64,000 nucleotides of DNA from Diphasiastrum complanatum. Taxonomy: Eukaryota > Streptophyta > Lycopodiopsida > Lycopodiales > Lycopodiaceae. The stretch covers positions 52,256,294 to 52,320,293 of the forward strand of contig CM055104.1 of the NCBI GenBank assembly GCA_029204225.1, written 5' to 3'. The notes below the pieces were generated by a model. It did no database searches, was not told the DNA's origin, and saw nothing but the letters and a program-made list of their open reading frames with translations. The position numbers and the translations under genes are program-made. Of the stretch, positions 32,961 through 44,752 are shown piece after piece (position 1 is the stretch's first letter; the number at the start of each line of letters is the position of its first letter).

Positions 32961-34553
32961 GATTCAATTCGCAAAACGTGATCGGCTAGATAATGTTGCT
33001 TTCCCTTCCGAACCACAATCCGAAAGTCAAATTCAGTCAATAATTATAACCATCTTGCAATACGTCTAGTATTGCATGTCTTGTTTACCATGTAAAGTAA
33101 CGGTTGATGATCCGTATAAAATGCAAAGTGCGTTTCCATGAGGTAGTGACGAAATTTCTAAACAGAAAAAATCATGGCTAGCACTTCACGTTATGTTGTT
33201 GAATAATTCTTTTCTGGATCTGTAAGCTGTCTGCTTGCAAATCGTATAGGATAATCCTTCTTATAGTCACCTGGCTGCATCAAAACTGATCCAATGGCGT
33301 ATTTTGAGGCATCCGTATGAACATGAAACTCTATCATCCAATCTGGAGAATGCAGTATTGGTGCTGAAGTTAATGCTTTTTTTAACTTTTCAAAGGCTTC
33401 TAACGCCTCTACTGTCCAAATAGGAACAATAGTTAGTTTGTATATAGGTCGTGCTAAATCCGCAAAGAAGATAAGAAAAAATTTGATAGTAGTTCGCATG
33501 ACCCATAAACACATGAAGTCTTCGAATTGTTACTGGCGGTGGCAATTACACAATAACTTTGATCTTAGAATAATTTGTGGCAATACCATGTCTTGATATC
33601 ACATGTCCAAGCACAACTCCGTGCGAAACCCATATCTGGTATTTTTCCAGATTTAGAGAAATCTGATATTTGCGGCATCTTTCAAATACTTTCTCCAATC
33701 GATCCAAGTGATCTGTATCTGTACTATGAACTCCCAAGTCGTCCAAGTAAGTTTCAAAAAATTTCTGCAAATAATCTTTAAAAGCAAATTGCATTATTCT
33801 TTGGAATGAACTTGGTGCATTATAGAGTCCAAACGACATTACTTTGTAAGCATAGGTGTCCCATTCTGTTGCAAAGCAGTTTTGTGGCGATCGGCAGGTG
33901 CAATCTTAACCTGGTTGTAACCACTAAATCCATCCAGAAAACTATAAGCTTTCGCTCCAGCAAGGCGATCCAAAATGCTTTCAGTAAAAGGCAACGAAAA
34001 GTGATCCTTCCATGTCACTTTATTCAATGCTTTGAGATTCACACAAGTCCTCAATTTTCCATTTTTCTTAGGAACAATGATTTCCATTTTTCTTAGGAAC
34101 AATGACAATCGGTGAAATCCATTTAGTGTGCTCAATCTCATAAATGAAATCGGCATCAAAGAATCTCTGAAGTTCTTTTTTTATCAGATCTGCCACATTA
34201 GGATTATAACGATAGAACTTGGTAACCTTTGGAACTGCATCAGGTACTAAAGGTATGGTATGTTCAATCACTGATGTCATAATACCCTTCAAATCTTGAT
34301 AAGTCCATGCAAAGCAATCTTGATACTTAATAAGTAACAAGCGGAGGGCTTGATACTGTTCAGGAGTAAGTTGTGATCCCACTTGTACAATCTTTTCCGG
34401 TTCTCCTGGTTCGGCAAGATTCATTGGTTGCGTCCTAGCTGGGCCATCGTAAACCTCTTTAGATTCCGATATGTGTTCTTCAGGTTCACGGTGTGCTTTA
34501 GATAACATAATAACCACATCATCCAGTGTATAATGTTTAAAATGCTCTGGCAT
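32961..34553 (-). pseudogene. Element A reverse transcriptase and RNase H
   Basis: RT blocks: LIKKELQRFFDADFIYEIEH, VPKKNGKLRTCVNLKALNKV, SFLDGFSGYNQVKIAP, MSFGLYNAPSSFQRIMQFAF and the active-site box YLDD (33738-33749). RNase H: EFHVHTDASKYAIGSVLMQ, FASRQLTDPEKNYSTT, then a stop, FYTDHQPLLYMVN and RKGKQHYLADHVLRIES. There is an exact 25-bp tandem duplication at 34056-34105 that repeats VPKKNG and breaks the frame, another frameshift near 33840, a damaged stretch near 33490-33545 and stops in RNase H. Clearly Ty3/gypsy, and dead. Confidence 0.92.
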
Positions 34554-34671
34554 ATCATGTGGACTACATTTGCTTGTTCTTTTTCGAAAGGACTTGTCTT
34601 GGATCTTCGTTTAGCCTTCTTAGCAGGAACTGATCGTGGAGGTGATGAATTTTGAGATGATAATTCTTTCT

Positions 34672-36015
34672 TCACAAGTGAAGACTTCCTAGATGATGAT
34701 GTCTTGTTTTTCCTTTGCCTTTATCCAATAGAGGTGGCACTTTCTTTGAATCAATCTTCCGAGGGGGATTTTTCCATTTCAGGACCGTAATATTATGTTG
34801 CTTAGCTTGTTTCTTCGTCGGTTTGATTGTTGGTTCATCAGGAAGATTACGCACTCCAAATCTGGTCGGATCCATATGATTTAAAATCTGCTCATCCGTA
34901 AGTTTTGCATTGCCATCATAAGTCAAGGCATGGCTCACTGGTATGAGATCATCCTCAATTGGATCTGGTATAGGTTCTGTTGATATCTAGGCTACATTCA
35001 GCACATTTAGTGAAAACGTGATTGGTGTATCCAAAGTTTGATCTAATAAGAAAATCTCGCTCAACTCTGATTGAATATCTTGTTGACACGTATATCCCGC
35101 TGTACAATCAATTGTTGCAAGAGCTTCATTCCAATTGACAGTATCCGTTTGAAAATCGTAGTGGACTCCCAATTTTTTCTCTGGTCGATCACAAGTGTGA
35201 TTCGTTGTTGATGAATCATCATCTTCTTTTTGAACCACTGGTTTGATAGTCCAAGTCGTAGGATCAACTTTAACTGCACATTCATGATTTTCAAAAGTGA
35301 TTTTTCCGGTGCCCCAGTTATGAACTACTTGCGCAACTCGTAACCATGGACGTCCTAATAGAACTCAGTAGACATTTGGCACTTCTAGTAAGTCCACCAT
35401 GACAAAAGTAACGACGAATTGTACTCCTACAATCCTGACAAGTATATCTTCCACCATTCCTTGTGGACGAACTGTCCTTTGATCAGCTAGCTTAATAGCA
35501 AAAGTAACAGGTTTGATCATTGTAAGGTCCCATTTTGAACATAGCCTTGTAGAAATCAGGTTAACTCTTGAACCGCCATCTATCACGACTGCTTCTTTAG
35601 AAAATTGTCTATGTTGTATCGGCAGAGTGATATTCTTTTGTTCACTCTCCCAAACGGCTCCAACATGGAGTACATCATTAGATTCTTCAAATCCAACACA
35701 AAAAAGTGGCTCCTGATGGACTTCTGGTTCTTCTTGAACTAACTTTTGCACTAAGACTTCTTTTGCTTTTGGCACCAACTTCAGGAACTCTACCAATGAA
35801 ATATTAATCTTGCTAGACAAAATATTCATGAGTAGTTCTATTTGCGGCACTTTCGGTTCAGTCATCTTGAAGGATTCTTCAAAATGATGCAACTGATTAT
35901 TCATATTTGTACGTGAATTTGTTGGTGGCTGTAATGGTGAAGAACGAACTTCGACTGTTGCTTTAGTAGCTTCAAGCTCCTCTTCTTCTTGCAAATGTTT
36001 AATCCACTGTCTCAT
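34672..36015 (-). pseudogene. Element A protease region
   Basis: The frame opens with MRQWIKHLQEEEELEATKAT and carries the aspartic protease motif VVIDGGSRVNLIST. The form Asp-Gly-Gly-Ser in place of Asp-Ser/Thr-Gly is what I know from several plant gypsy lineages. It ends NVY, TGA (35365-35367), VLLGRPWLRVAQ. The same TGA is present in element B. The linker to RT continues with a stop near 34988 (LNVA, stop, ISTEPI). Confidence 0.85.
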
Positions 36016-36080
36016 ATCCTGATATCGTCTTTTTCCTACATGAATATTGGGATAGACTCCAGATGCTATTGGTATATCGA

Positions 36081-36839
36081 TTAATGGTATAGAATCAACA
36101 AGTATATCATCTGTTTCTGCTGGTTCTTCCCAAGTTTCTCGAACTCATTGAGCATCATTTCTGCAGTAGCATTGGCATTCGTTGATGCAATAGTGGTGGA
36201 TGTCGTAGTAGTCTGCCCTGCTGTATAAGGCAATATACTAACATTCGGCTCATCATCTGAATCTTCATCCTCCTCCTGAATTGCATCGTCCATAGCATTT
36301 TGCAAAAGTGCGTACTCATTATGGCGTTTCAGCTCACGTCTGATCCGTTTAGGTAGGCCAGACAAAAATCACATAATCATGGCATTTTCATTAATCAGCT
36401 TAGGTTCGCATTCAGATCTGAGACGTTTCACCCTTTCGATGTAATCTCGAACCATTTCTCGCTTTCCCATTTTAACTTTACTTTAAAGTAGGAAAGGATC
36501 TTCCATAAACTTCCACGGTTTGAACCGTGTGATAAGGGCTCATTTAACAACCTCCCAATTTGTACGCTCTGTTTCATCTTGGTTATAGTACCAATCTTGT
36601 GTTGTGCCTGTCAAGGCCATAGGAAATAGCTTAAGTTTATCTTGAGGATAAATCTCACCATAGACCTCACAGGATTTAGCATAGATCTGAAGAAATTTAA
36701 CTGGATTTGTTAATCCATTATACTTGGGTAGATCCAATCGGGGTGCTCTTCTAACAATAATTGGATTGACCTCCTGTGGAGCACCTCCAGGAGTAGCTCC
36801 AGGGGCAGTCATCATTACAAATTTAGACCAGTCTAACAA
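36081..36839 (-). pseudogene. Element A gag
   Basis: Starts MLDWSKFVMMTAPGATPGGA, then PKYNGLTNPVKFLQIYAKSC, YPQDKLKLFPMALTGTTQDW and NQDETERTNWEVVK, a typical retrotransposon gag core. The frame is interrupted near 36540 and 36485 and resumes with FLSGLPKRIRRELKRH and an acidic stretch. The zinc-knuckle segment present in B is absent: gag runs straight into the protease linker. Confidence 0.88.
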
Positions 36840-38034
36840 TGAGATTGGACCTAGATTTTTTTCAAAAAACTATCTCAGATCAAATCTGCTAGATCTATTC
36901 TCTTTTTCAAGAATCTGACTCTATATGATAAAAAACTTTTTGAAATTCGATCAATCGATACTTTTCAAAAATGATAAATTTATCGGAATCCAATGCGGAA
37001 TATATCAGATTTGATCCAAATTTTGACAGAGACTTGATCTGGAAAATCAAAAACTAAAAATAGGACTGGCGAAGGTTCACTAGACGAAGGTTGGCTTGGC
37101 AAAGGTTAAACAGTGCTATTTTGAGAAAAAAAAAAAAAAAACTCTTTGAACAACTTTTTTGACAATTTCTTGAGAAATAACCTTCGCCAACATCTCTGGT
37201 GAAAGATCTGACACAGATAAAACTATGAAAAATTGGACGAAGGTTTCTAACACAAGAAAATACAGTTTCTCTTGTCTAGTGAGGGTAAAATGCAAGATTT
37301 TCTATGATCTAATCAAGAAGAATCTTTGTCGAACTCAAAAATAGTATTTTTCTATAGATAGAATGTTTAGGAAACTCGACAAAGGTTATGGCAAAGGATC
37401 AAGAGTAATACTAGTTATTTTGTAAAAAAATGACTTTTTTTTTACAAGAATATGGCAATATGACAACTGATCCTCTGAAACCCTTTTTATTTTTGGTATT
37501 ATTCTTTGCCGACCTGGCAATAGATAGACCCGAATCACTTCTAAGCATCGTGAATTGGATGAAGATTTATTTCTTGTATTTTTAGAGTTTTGGTATTTTT
37601 TTGGTGTTTTTTGACGATTTTTCTGATGTTTCTGAAAATCTGCTAGAAATTATTCTTTGCCCTTCAAACTGCAGGTTCTGTGAACTAAACCGAAGGTGTC
37701 TGCAACTCAACGAAGGTTTCCTAAAAGAGGGTAAAAAGTTCTAAACTCTGATGATGCTTTTTGCCTCTTTTTGACCAAATCTGACAGATTTGACCGATTT
37801 TTGTTATTTTCTCTGATATCTCAGATCCAAATGGATCTTAAGATTGGTGACCTGAATAGGTCTTCCTCTTTAACAATCGGATTAGATTTCAAACAAGCAA
37901 ATCCACTCAAATCAAGCAAAATCAATCTCAAACTAACCCTAAAATGCAGATCTAACACTATTCATGCCACGACAGGCTGTCTAATGCAAGCTAACCATCA
38001 ACCAAACATGGTGCAAACTGAAAAATTGGCGTAG
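36840..38034 (-). other. Element A leader with GCGAAGGTT-type words
   Basis: Non-coding. It is the inverted counterpart of 39265-40080 (for example A 37560-37720 against B 39280-39440). It carries repeated words of the form GGCGAAGGTTC, GACGAAGGTTGGC, GGCAAAGGTT and AACCTTCGCC, spaced irregularly at 15-100 bp. Confidence 0.8.
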
Positions 38035-38053
38035 CTCCCTAGCAACGGTGCCA
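38035..38053 (-). promoter_or_regulatory. Element A primer-binding site
   Basis: The minus strand reads TGGCACCGTTGCTAGGGAG, a gypsy primer site of the TGGCGCCGTTGCC class, four bases from the LTR end. Confidence 0.8.
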
Positions 38054-38057
38054 AAAT

Positions 38058-38819
38058 TGTAGTGGGTTTCTTTCCTTGCCTATCCTCAACCCAAGATCTA
38101 ATCAATCTAGCATCAAGGAGATAAAGTTAGTTGTCACGTGTAGGTTCATTCCCATGAGAGCGATAATATAGTTCAGATTTCAATATGAATGGAGGATCTA
38201 ACACTAACATCCATTAACACTAAGCATTAACACTACATCCATTGATCCTACTTCCATTAACCCTAAATCCACAACAATGATAGGAACTTACTCTTTCTTT
38301 CTCTCCCTCTCTCTCTCACAATAAGCATAAAAAATAGCAATTCCAATAATGATCAAATCCAACAATTAGCAAAATCCAAAGAAAGCATGAGAAATGGAGG
38401 AAAAGAGAGGAAGAGCAAAGACATTCATCAATCCATTTCTAAAGAGAACCAATCTGCTTTATTGAAATGAGGAAATGAACATCAGGAGCAACTCGAGTTG
38501 GTCTCTTTTTATAGTAGAGAGGAGGACCCTGGCCTCTGAATCCTATTGGTCCAGTCTTGCCTCTCTTTTTATTCAAATTCAAAAAAGTGTGAGAACCATT
38601 AAAATTGGAGGGAAACCCAACTTTATTCACTAACTTGACATTTAGGCCCTGCGACATTAAAAGTCCTGCAAAAATGCCTAAAGTCCTTTTATTAACTTTT
38701 AACTGATCAATCAAATAACTGTGTGATCGTTGGGTTGGACTTACACACGCAGGGTTCCAAATCCCTCTCACTTATTAACTAGGGTTAGGGTTGCCTTGGA
38801 ATCCGCAAACCCTCCAACA
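38058..38819 (-). repeat. Element A 5' LTR
   Basis: Minus strand TGTTGGAGGG...CCCACTACA, 762 bp. It has a TATA-like CTATAAAAAG (plus-strand 38509-38518) in the expected place and a pyrimidine-rich CTCTCTC tract at 38296-38318. No partner LTR is present in the window, so the outer end rests on the TG...CA rule and the TATA position. Confidence 0.7.
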
Positions 38820-39246
38820 GAAATAACAAACAAACCACAACAATAGCATAAGCAAGAGTGATTAGCAAATGAGGATGTTTGAGCTCTCAAAATGATAGAG
38901 TCTCCTCCTCTCTATTAAGCATGGAAATAGAGTACAAATGGCACCTTTTTATAAAGTCTGGAAGGCCCTTGCCCCAAATTCCTATTGGCTAATATTTACA
39001 TTGATCCTATCCATTCATCTTGGACCCAACTTGATCCAAGGGTCCACAAAAAGTACATTGAAATTCAGAAGATTCATGTGAGTCCCGATTTGGACCCAAC
39101 TCTAAAAAAGTAATCTCTAAGTTTGAAATTGACTTTGGGCCTCAAGTTTTATTTTACTTATTAAAGTCCTAAGCCTATTATTAATTACAACTTGTGCTCA
39201 TTGGGCCATGGGCTTATACGTGCAGGATGCGATACCCTCGCAACAC
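38820..39246 (-). repeat. Second, diverged LTR-like segment
   Basis: Parallels the outer half of the element A LTR: TATA-like TTTTTATAAAG, CCTATTGGC, TTATTAAAGTCCTAA, then CACAACACA near its end. It sits directly beside the A LTR in the same orientation and before the element B leader. Possibly the remains of a tandem or displaced LTR. Confidence 0.4.
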
Positions 39247-40085
39247 ATTTTATTGGTCGATTTCATTTATTTACAATTCAATCCGAGTTGTAGACACCTT
39301 CGGTTTTGATCACAGAACCTTCAGTTTGAAGGGCGAACAATCCTTCACAGCAGATTTTCATAAACATCAGAAAAACCGTCAAAAAACATCAAAAATCACC
39401 AAAATCCTAAAAATACAGAAAAAGAACCTTCATCCGATTCACTATGCATAGGTGTGATTTAGATCTATCTATTGCTAGGTCAGCGAAGAATAATACCAAA
39501 AATAGAGGGTTTTTTCAAAGGATCAATTGTCATATTGTCATATTTTTGCCAAGAAAGTCATTTTTTTTGCAAAAATACCAGTATAACTCTTGATCCTTCA
39601 CCAAAACCTTTGCCGCTATTTATAGTAAAATACTATTTTTGAGTTCGACGAAGATTCATCTTGTCCAGACCATAGAAAATCTTGATTTTTACCCTTGCCA
39701 AACTACAAAAATTGTGTTTTTATGTGCCAGAAACCTTCGCCGAGTTTACCCTAGTTTTATCTGTGTCAAATTTTACATTTGAGAGCTCGACAAAGATTAT
39801 TTCCCTAAAAATTGTCAGAAAAGCCTCATCAGAGAGTTTTTGTTTTCTTTCAAAATAGCACTGATGAACCTTCGTCGAGCCATTCTTCATGTAGGAAGCC
39901 TTTGCCAGTGCTATTTTTAGGTTCTGATTTTCCAGATCAAGTCTCTATCAAAATTTGGGTCAAATCTGGTACAGTTTGATTTGGATTCTGAGAAATTTTT
40001 TTATTTTTTTGAAGTATCGATTGATTGAATTTCAAAATCTTTTTCACGATATAGAAATCAGATTCTTGAAATGTGGAGTAGATCT

Positions 40086-40776
40086 TGTGAAAAGTACAGT
40101 ACTAAGGACCATAAATGGATCTTTGAATGATCCACAAGGTGATTGTATGCTTGTTAAACAATCTATCAGAAACTAGTCATCAGAAAACAAGATCTAGTTT
40201 AGCAGCTTGATAGGAAACAAGTAGAGACAATCAAAGCATTGATCAATTAGTATAATCCAACTCCACACGTGTGGAAATAAGGCTGTAGTACTGCCTGTAG
40301 ACAGTGTTTACAAAGTGCAAAAGCTGGGTTTCATTGGAAAAATAGAGTAATCACCAAACAATGAGAGGAAACTCGAGTTTCTCCTTGAGGCTCCAAAAAG
40401 TTTCTATCTTCTCACTATGGAGAATGGGAATACATAGTAAAACACACTTCCTTTGCAAAGTTAAGTGAAAATACAGCATGTAATAAGGAAGTAGACTCCA
40501 CTTTCTTGCCCTAATGTGAAAACCCTAGCCTAGATCCAAGAGTCATGCTTGGTAGGTGCATGGTAGGTACAAATCTCATCATAAATCATGGTCTAGATCC
40601 TACAAAGTAGGAATCACTACCAAATAGACACAACCACTCCTCTTGACTCGTGGTAACCTACTTTAGGTGTGTATGTACAAGTGGCACTTTGGCCATTGAA
40701 GTAACCAACAAACAATATTGACAAAATGTACAATATTCTACATGGCTAGATTTGCCAATGTAGGCAATTTGTCACA
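40086..40776. repeat. Solo LTR with 5-bp target duplication
   Basis: 691 bp beginning TGTGAAAAGTACAG and ending TTTGTCACA (TGTGA/TCACA inverted ends), flanked by GATCT at 40081-40085 and 40777-40781. Element A has no such insert at the equivalent place: its leader reads straight through AGATCTAGCAG. So the LTR inserted into B after A and B diverged, and the element then recombined out. The TGTGAAAA start resembles the LTRs of copia element F. Confidence 0.88.
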
Positions 40777-40808
40777 GATCTAGCAGATCTGATTTGAGAT
40801 AGTTTTGA

Positions 40809-41332
40809 TTGAAAAATCTAGATCCAATCTCATTGTTTGCTTTATTTGAATCTGTAAAGATGGCTGCTCTTGGAGGTGCTCCTCAAGAAGTCAATCCAAT
40901 CATTTTTAGAAGAGCACCTCTAGTAGCTAGACCTCGACAATCTGCTCTTGGATACCCAAAACATTTAGCCTTACTTGCCCCACCAAAGCACTCTGCTCCT
41001 CCTGCCAATTTGATGGAACCAGAACCGTATAGAAGTACTGAGTAATGGAGCTATGGTAATGATCAAGAAGGTGGATCTTCATAACAATATGCTATTTATG
41101 CTGCCGCGCAACAACAAGCATCTATAAACTGGACCAGAGCACCACTTGGATGCTTTGCATGTGGAGAAAATCACTGAGTTGCAGAATGTCCAAATAAAAA
41201 AAAAATTGTACCGTTCTGTCGTGATTGTGGTTATGGGCATTGCTATAAAGACTGTCCAACAAGACCAAAATTACCACCAGCTACAGCTGCTATAAATTTG
41301 ATAACAATCAAGCAAAGACTAGAAGTATACCT
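40809..41332 (+). pseudogene. Element B gag remnant with zinc knuckles
   Basis: Shares the start with A (LGGAPQEVNPIIFRRAP), then jumps to a Pro-rich segment. It then reads CFACGENH, TGA, VAEC and CRDCGYGHCYKDC, two CCHC knuckles, the first with a stop in place of a probable Arg codon. The capsid-like core found in A (about 36540-36790) is missing. Confidence 0.8.
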
Positions 41333-42660
41333 TTGATGGTGGTCACCAGAGCACTGAAACAGAAAGAACCAGTAGTGGATCCAGTACCTGCTGATTCTAT
41401 ATCATTAACTGATATACCAGCAGCATCTGGAGTCTATCCAAATCTTCATGCAAAAAAAAGAAGATATCAGAATATGAGGCATTGGATTAAACATCTGCAA
41501 GAAGAAGAGGAGCTTGAGGCTGCTAAAGCAACAACCGAAGTTCGTTCTTCACCATTGCAGCCTCCAAGAAATTTACATATAGATATGAATGATCAGTTGC
41601 ATCATCATGAAGAACCCTTCAAGATGACTGAACCGGAAGCACCGTAAATAGAACTGCTCATAAATATTTTATCTAGTAAGATTAATATTTCATTGGGAGA
41701 GTTCCTGAAGTTGGTGCCAAAAGCAAAGAAAGGCTTAGCACAAAAGTTAGCTCAAGCAGAACCATAAGTCCATCAAGAGCCACTTTTTTGTGCTGGATTT
41801 GAAGAAACTAATAAAGTACTCCATGTTGGAGCTGCTTGGGAAAGTGAACAAAAGAATATCACCCTGCTGATACAGCATCAACAGAGCGTCATTATTTTTG
41901 TAGAAATGGACTTACCAGAAGCACCAAATGTCTACTGAGTCCTATTGGGACATCCATGATTACGAGTTGCGCAAGTAATTCATAATTGGGGTACCGGAAA
42001 AATCACTTTTGAAAATTGTGAATCAAAGTTGATCCTACAACTTGGACTATCAAACTAGTGGTTCAAAAAGAGGATGACGATTCATCAACAACGGATCATA
42101 CCTGTGATCGACTAGAGAAACATTTGGGTGTTCATTACGATTCTCAAACATATATTGTCAACTGGAATGAAGCTCTTGCAACGATTGATTGTACAGTTGG
42201 ATATAAGTATCAGCAAGATAATCAATCAGATTTGAACGAGATTTCATTATTGGATCGCACCTTTAATACACCGATCACTTTTCCATTGAATGTGTTGAAT
42301 GTAGCTTGGATATCAACAGAACCTATACCAGATCCGACTGAAGATGACCTCATACCTGTAAGTCATGCCTTGACTTATGATGACAATGCAGAACTTATTG
42401 ATGAGCAGATTCCAAATCATATGGATCCGATTAGATTCGGAGTGCGTAATGTTCCTGATGAACCAACAATTAAACTGCCCAAAGTAGTTATATTGAAAGA
42501 AGACAGGATCACAACATCAATGACGAAGAAACAAGCCAAGCAACATTATAATATGGTCCAGAAATGGGAAAATCCTCCTCAAAAGATTGATTCAGCGAAT
42601 GTGCGAGCCTTATTAATAAAGGTAAAGAAAAAGTCGAGGATGATTCTAAAAGTCAAAATT
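41333..42660 (+). pseudogene. Element B protease-linker region, active site deleted
   Basis: Parallels A through RYQNMRHWIKHLQEEEELEA and FKMTEPEAP. At about 41885 IQHQ is followed directly by VEMDLPEAPNVY, which removes the IDGGS active site. The TGA after NVY (41936-41938) is shared with A. The linker continues in a long open frame from 42058 (VQKEDDDSSTTDHTCD). Confidence 0.82.
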
Positions 42661-44035
42661 CTAGTAAGACTCGATCATGTTTTGCGAATCGAATCCGCAC
42701 CAATTAATACTGAAGTGGATGATGAATTACCAGATGCTGCATTGTTCTATGTGGAAGTAGTACCTGAGTGGGCAGTAGATATTGTTGAGTACCTGATGCT
42801 AGGACAACCGAATGACTCTTTGACAAAAGTACAGGAGAGACAATTGATTCATAAGGCTCAACCTTATCAATTGATTGCAGGACAATTGTATCATCATGGA
42901 TCAGACAATATTCTACGTAGATGTTTTATCGCATGAAATCTCAGATTTAATCATGTTTTCACATGATGGCATGGGCGGAGGACATTTCTCTACAGATATT
43001 ACTGTTCGCAAACTTTTGCAATCAGGTTGTTGGTGGCCTACGTTTCATAAGGACATAGAAAATTATATTCAGACATGTGGTGTTTGCGAGCGAGCACGAC
43101 GGCCTACTAGACAGAACTATGAACCCTTGCATCCGGTTTTATCACAAGCACCGTTTGAAAAATGGGGACCGGATTATGTTGGTCCTATTCATCCTGTCGC
43201 GCAAGGATCTCAGGCCCGATACATTATCGTAGCAACTGATTATATGACCAAGTGGGTTGAAGCCAAAGGTGTCAAAGTTGTTGATGCAAATTTTACGGCC
43301 AAGTTTCTCTATGAAAATATTATAATCAGATTTGGATGTTCGATCAAGATTGTCAGTGATCGGGGTACACACTTTGTTAATCAAACAATAAAGTGTTTAC
43401 TGGAAGATTTTTTTGTTATACACAGATTTAGTACTCCTTACTATTCTAGAGCGAATGGCCAAGCTGAATCTTCCAATAAGATTCTCTGCAGTATTATGAC
43501 AAAGATAGTTGAAGCGAGTCGGTTTGATTGGGAACATAAACTGTATGCAACATTATGGGCATTCAGAATCGCTTACAAAAATAGTACAAATCAAACACCC
43601 TTTCAACATGTTCATGGTCAAGATGTTGTCATGCCGATTGAGTTTTTAATCCCATCTTTATGCATAGCGACAACAGAATGATTAAATGATGATAAGTCTT
43701 TAGAACTCCGTCATGAAGCGTTGCACAAATTATATGAAACACGGTTGATGACAGTTTATGCGTTAGCAGTAGAAAAAGCCCGCCGAAAGGCATGGCACGA
43801 TCGTCGATTGCACAAAAAAGATCTGAAAGCAGGAGATCTTGTACTGTTGTACAAAACCAGGCTGATCAAGGAAAAATTGAAGTTTACCGGTGAAGGCCCG
43901 TATAAAGTAAAGGAAATCCTAAATTATGGCGCAGTAATTATTGAACACTTGGATGGAAAACCATTTGATACTTCAGTGAATGGCAGTTGCCTACGCAAGT
44001 TTTGGCAGCCTGCTCCACCAGTTCAGCAAGCTTGA
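42661..44035 (+). pseudogene. Element B integrase (nearly complete)
   Basis: Linker sequence jumps at about 42663 straight to LDHVLRIESAPINTEVDDEL, so RT and RNase H are gone. A frameshift near 42900-42930 joins to the integrase: HHCC finger (SHDGMGGGH, TCGVC), core with Asp100, Asp162 and Glu198 counted in the 268-codon frame from 42875 (D61D35E), stop TGA at 43679-43681 after IATTE, then the C-terminal frame 43721-44035 (RKAWHDRRLHKKDLKAGD, VNGSCLRKFWQ). All catalytic and zinc residues are present, but the stop and frameshift prevent a full product. Confidence 0.9.
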
Positions 44036-44219
44036 TCTCAATGATTTTTAGTTTTATTTGTTTTTCAATTTTTTTGTTTTCAATATTTAATTGTTCAGAT
44101 TTTGTTTGAAATAGATAGTAAAAAAAAAAATTAAAAAATTTGAGAAAAGACTTATGAGAAAAAGTTAGAAAAGTCATCATCATGGAAAAAGAAAGAACAG
44201 TATTTCTTGACACTTCAGA

Positions 44220-44515
44220 TATGTCTATATTGAGTTGGGCGAAGGTTCTTATCCAGAAAAAATCCATTTTTTGAGTCAGGCAAATGATCATTAATATGCC
44301 ATTTTGGGAACCTTCGTTGAGCACCTTACTCTCATTATGAACCTTCGCTGACATGCTAGATGATCTTAAAATGTCAAAATTAGGTTGGCCTTAGCCTCAG
44401 ACTTTGAAAAAATGCATTCATGACAGTACCTGGGCGAAGGTTCATCCTTCGCCAACCTTGGAAAATGTTTGCCGGAGAGGTTCAGATCCTCGGAAACCTT
44501 CGCCGAGATTTTTAT
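44220..44515 (+). repeat. GCGAAGGTT/AACCTTCGC word cluster
   Basis: Five or more words (GGCGAAGGTTC, AACCTTCGTTGAGC, AACCTTCGCTGAC, GGCGAAGGTTCATCCTTCGC, AACCTTCGCCGAG) between the integrase and the extra ORF of element B. The same words mark both leaders. Confidence 0.8.
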
Positions 44516-44752
44516 AGCCTATTCTCACAGTACTGTATATGCTTGCAAATTTTTTGCTCAAAACTGATCAGCCAAACTAGTATTCAGTGTAATGGACCCT
44601 CCAAATTCACCTATAAGTTGGTTGAATTCGATTCATTCCTCACTTGTGCTAGCGAAGCTCTTGTCAATTTTTCTCGCGACCAAAGCCTTCCAAACTTTTT
44701 GAACCGTTTTTTGATATACATTTGCACGTCTTACTTTCTGTTTCTAATAATT

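Larger units (their letters stand above)
31866..38819 (-). mobile_element. Gypsy element A (minus strand), 3'-truncated
   Basis: Reading right to left: 5' LTR (38058-38819), primer site (38035-38053), leader, gag, protease, RT, RNase H and integrase to just past the catalytic core. The integrase tail, extra ORF and 3' LTR are missing. It is homologous to element B on the other strand; the two meet head to head. Stops and frameshifts in every domain show that it is inactive. Confidence 0.88.

Noticed and set aside
38296-38318. CT-rich microsatellite as a separate feature
   Set aside because: Short and impure, lies within the element A LTR and is better seen as part of it.
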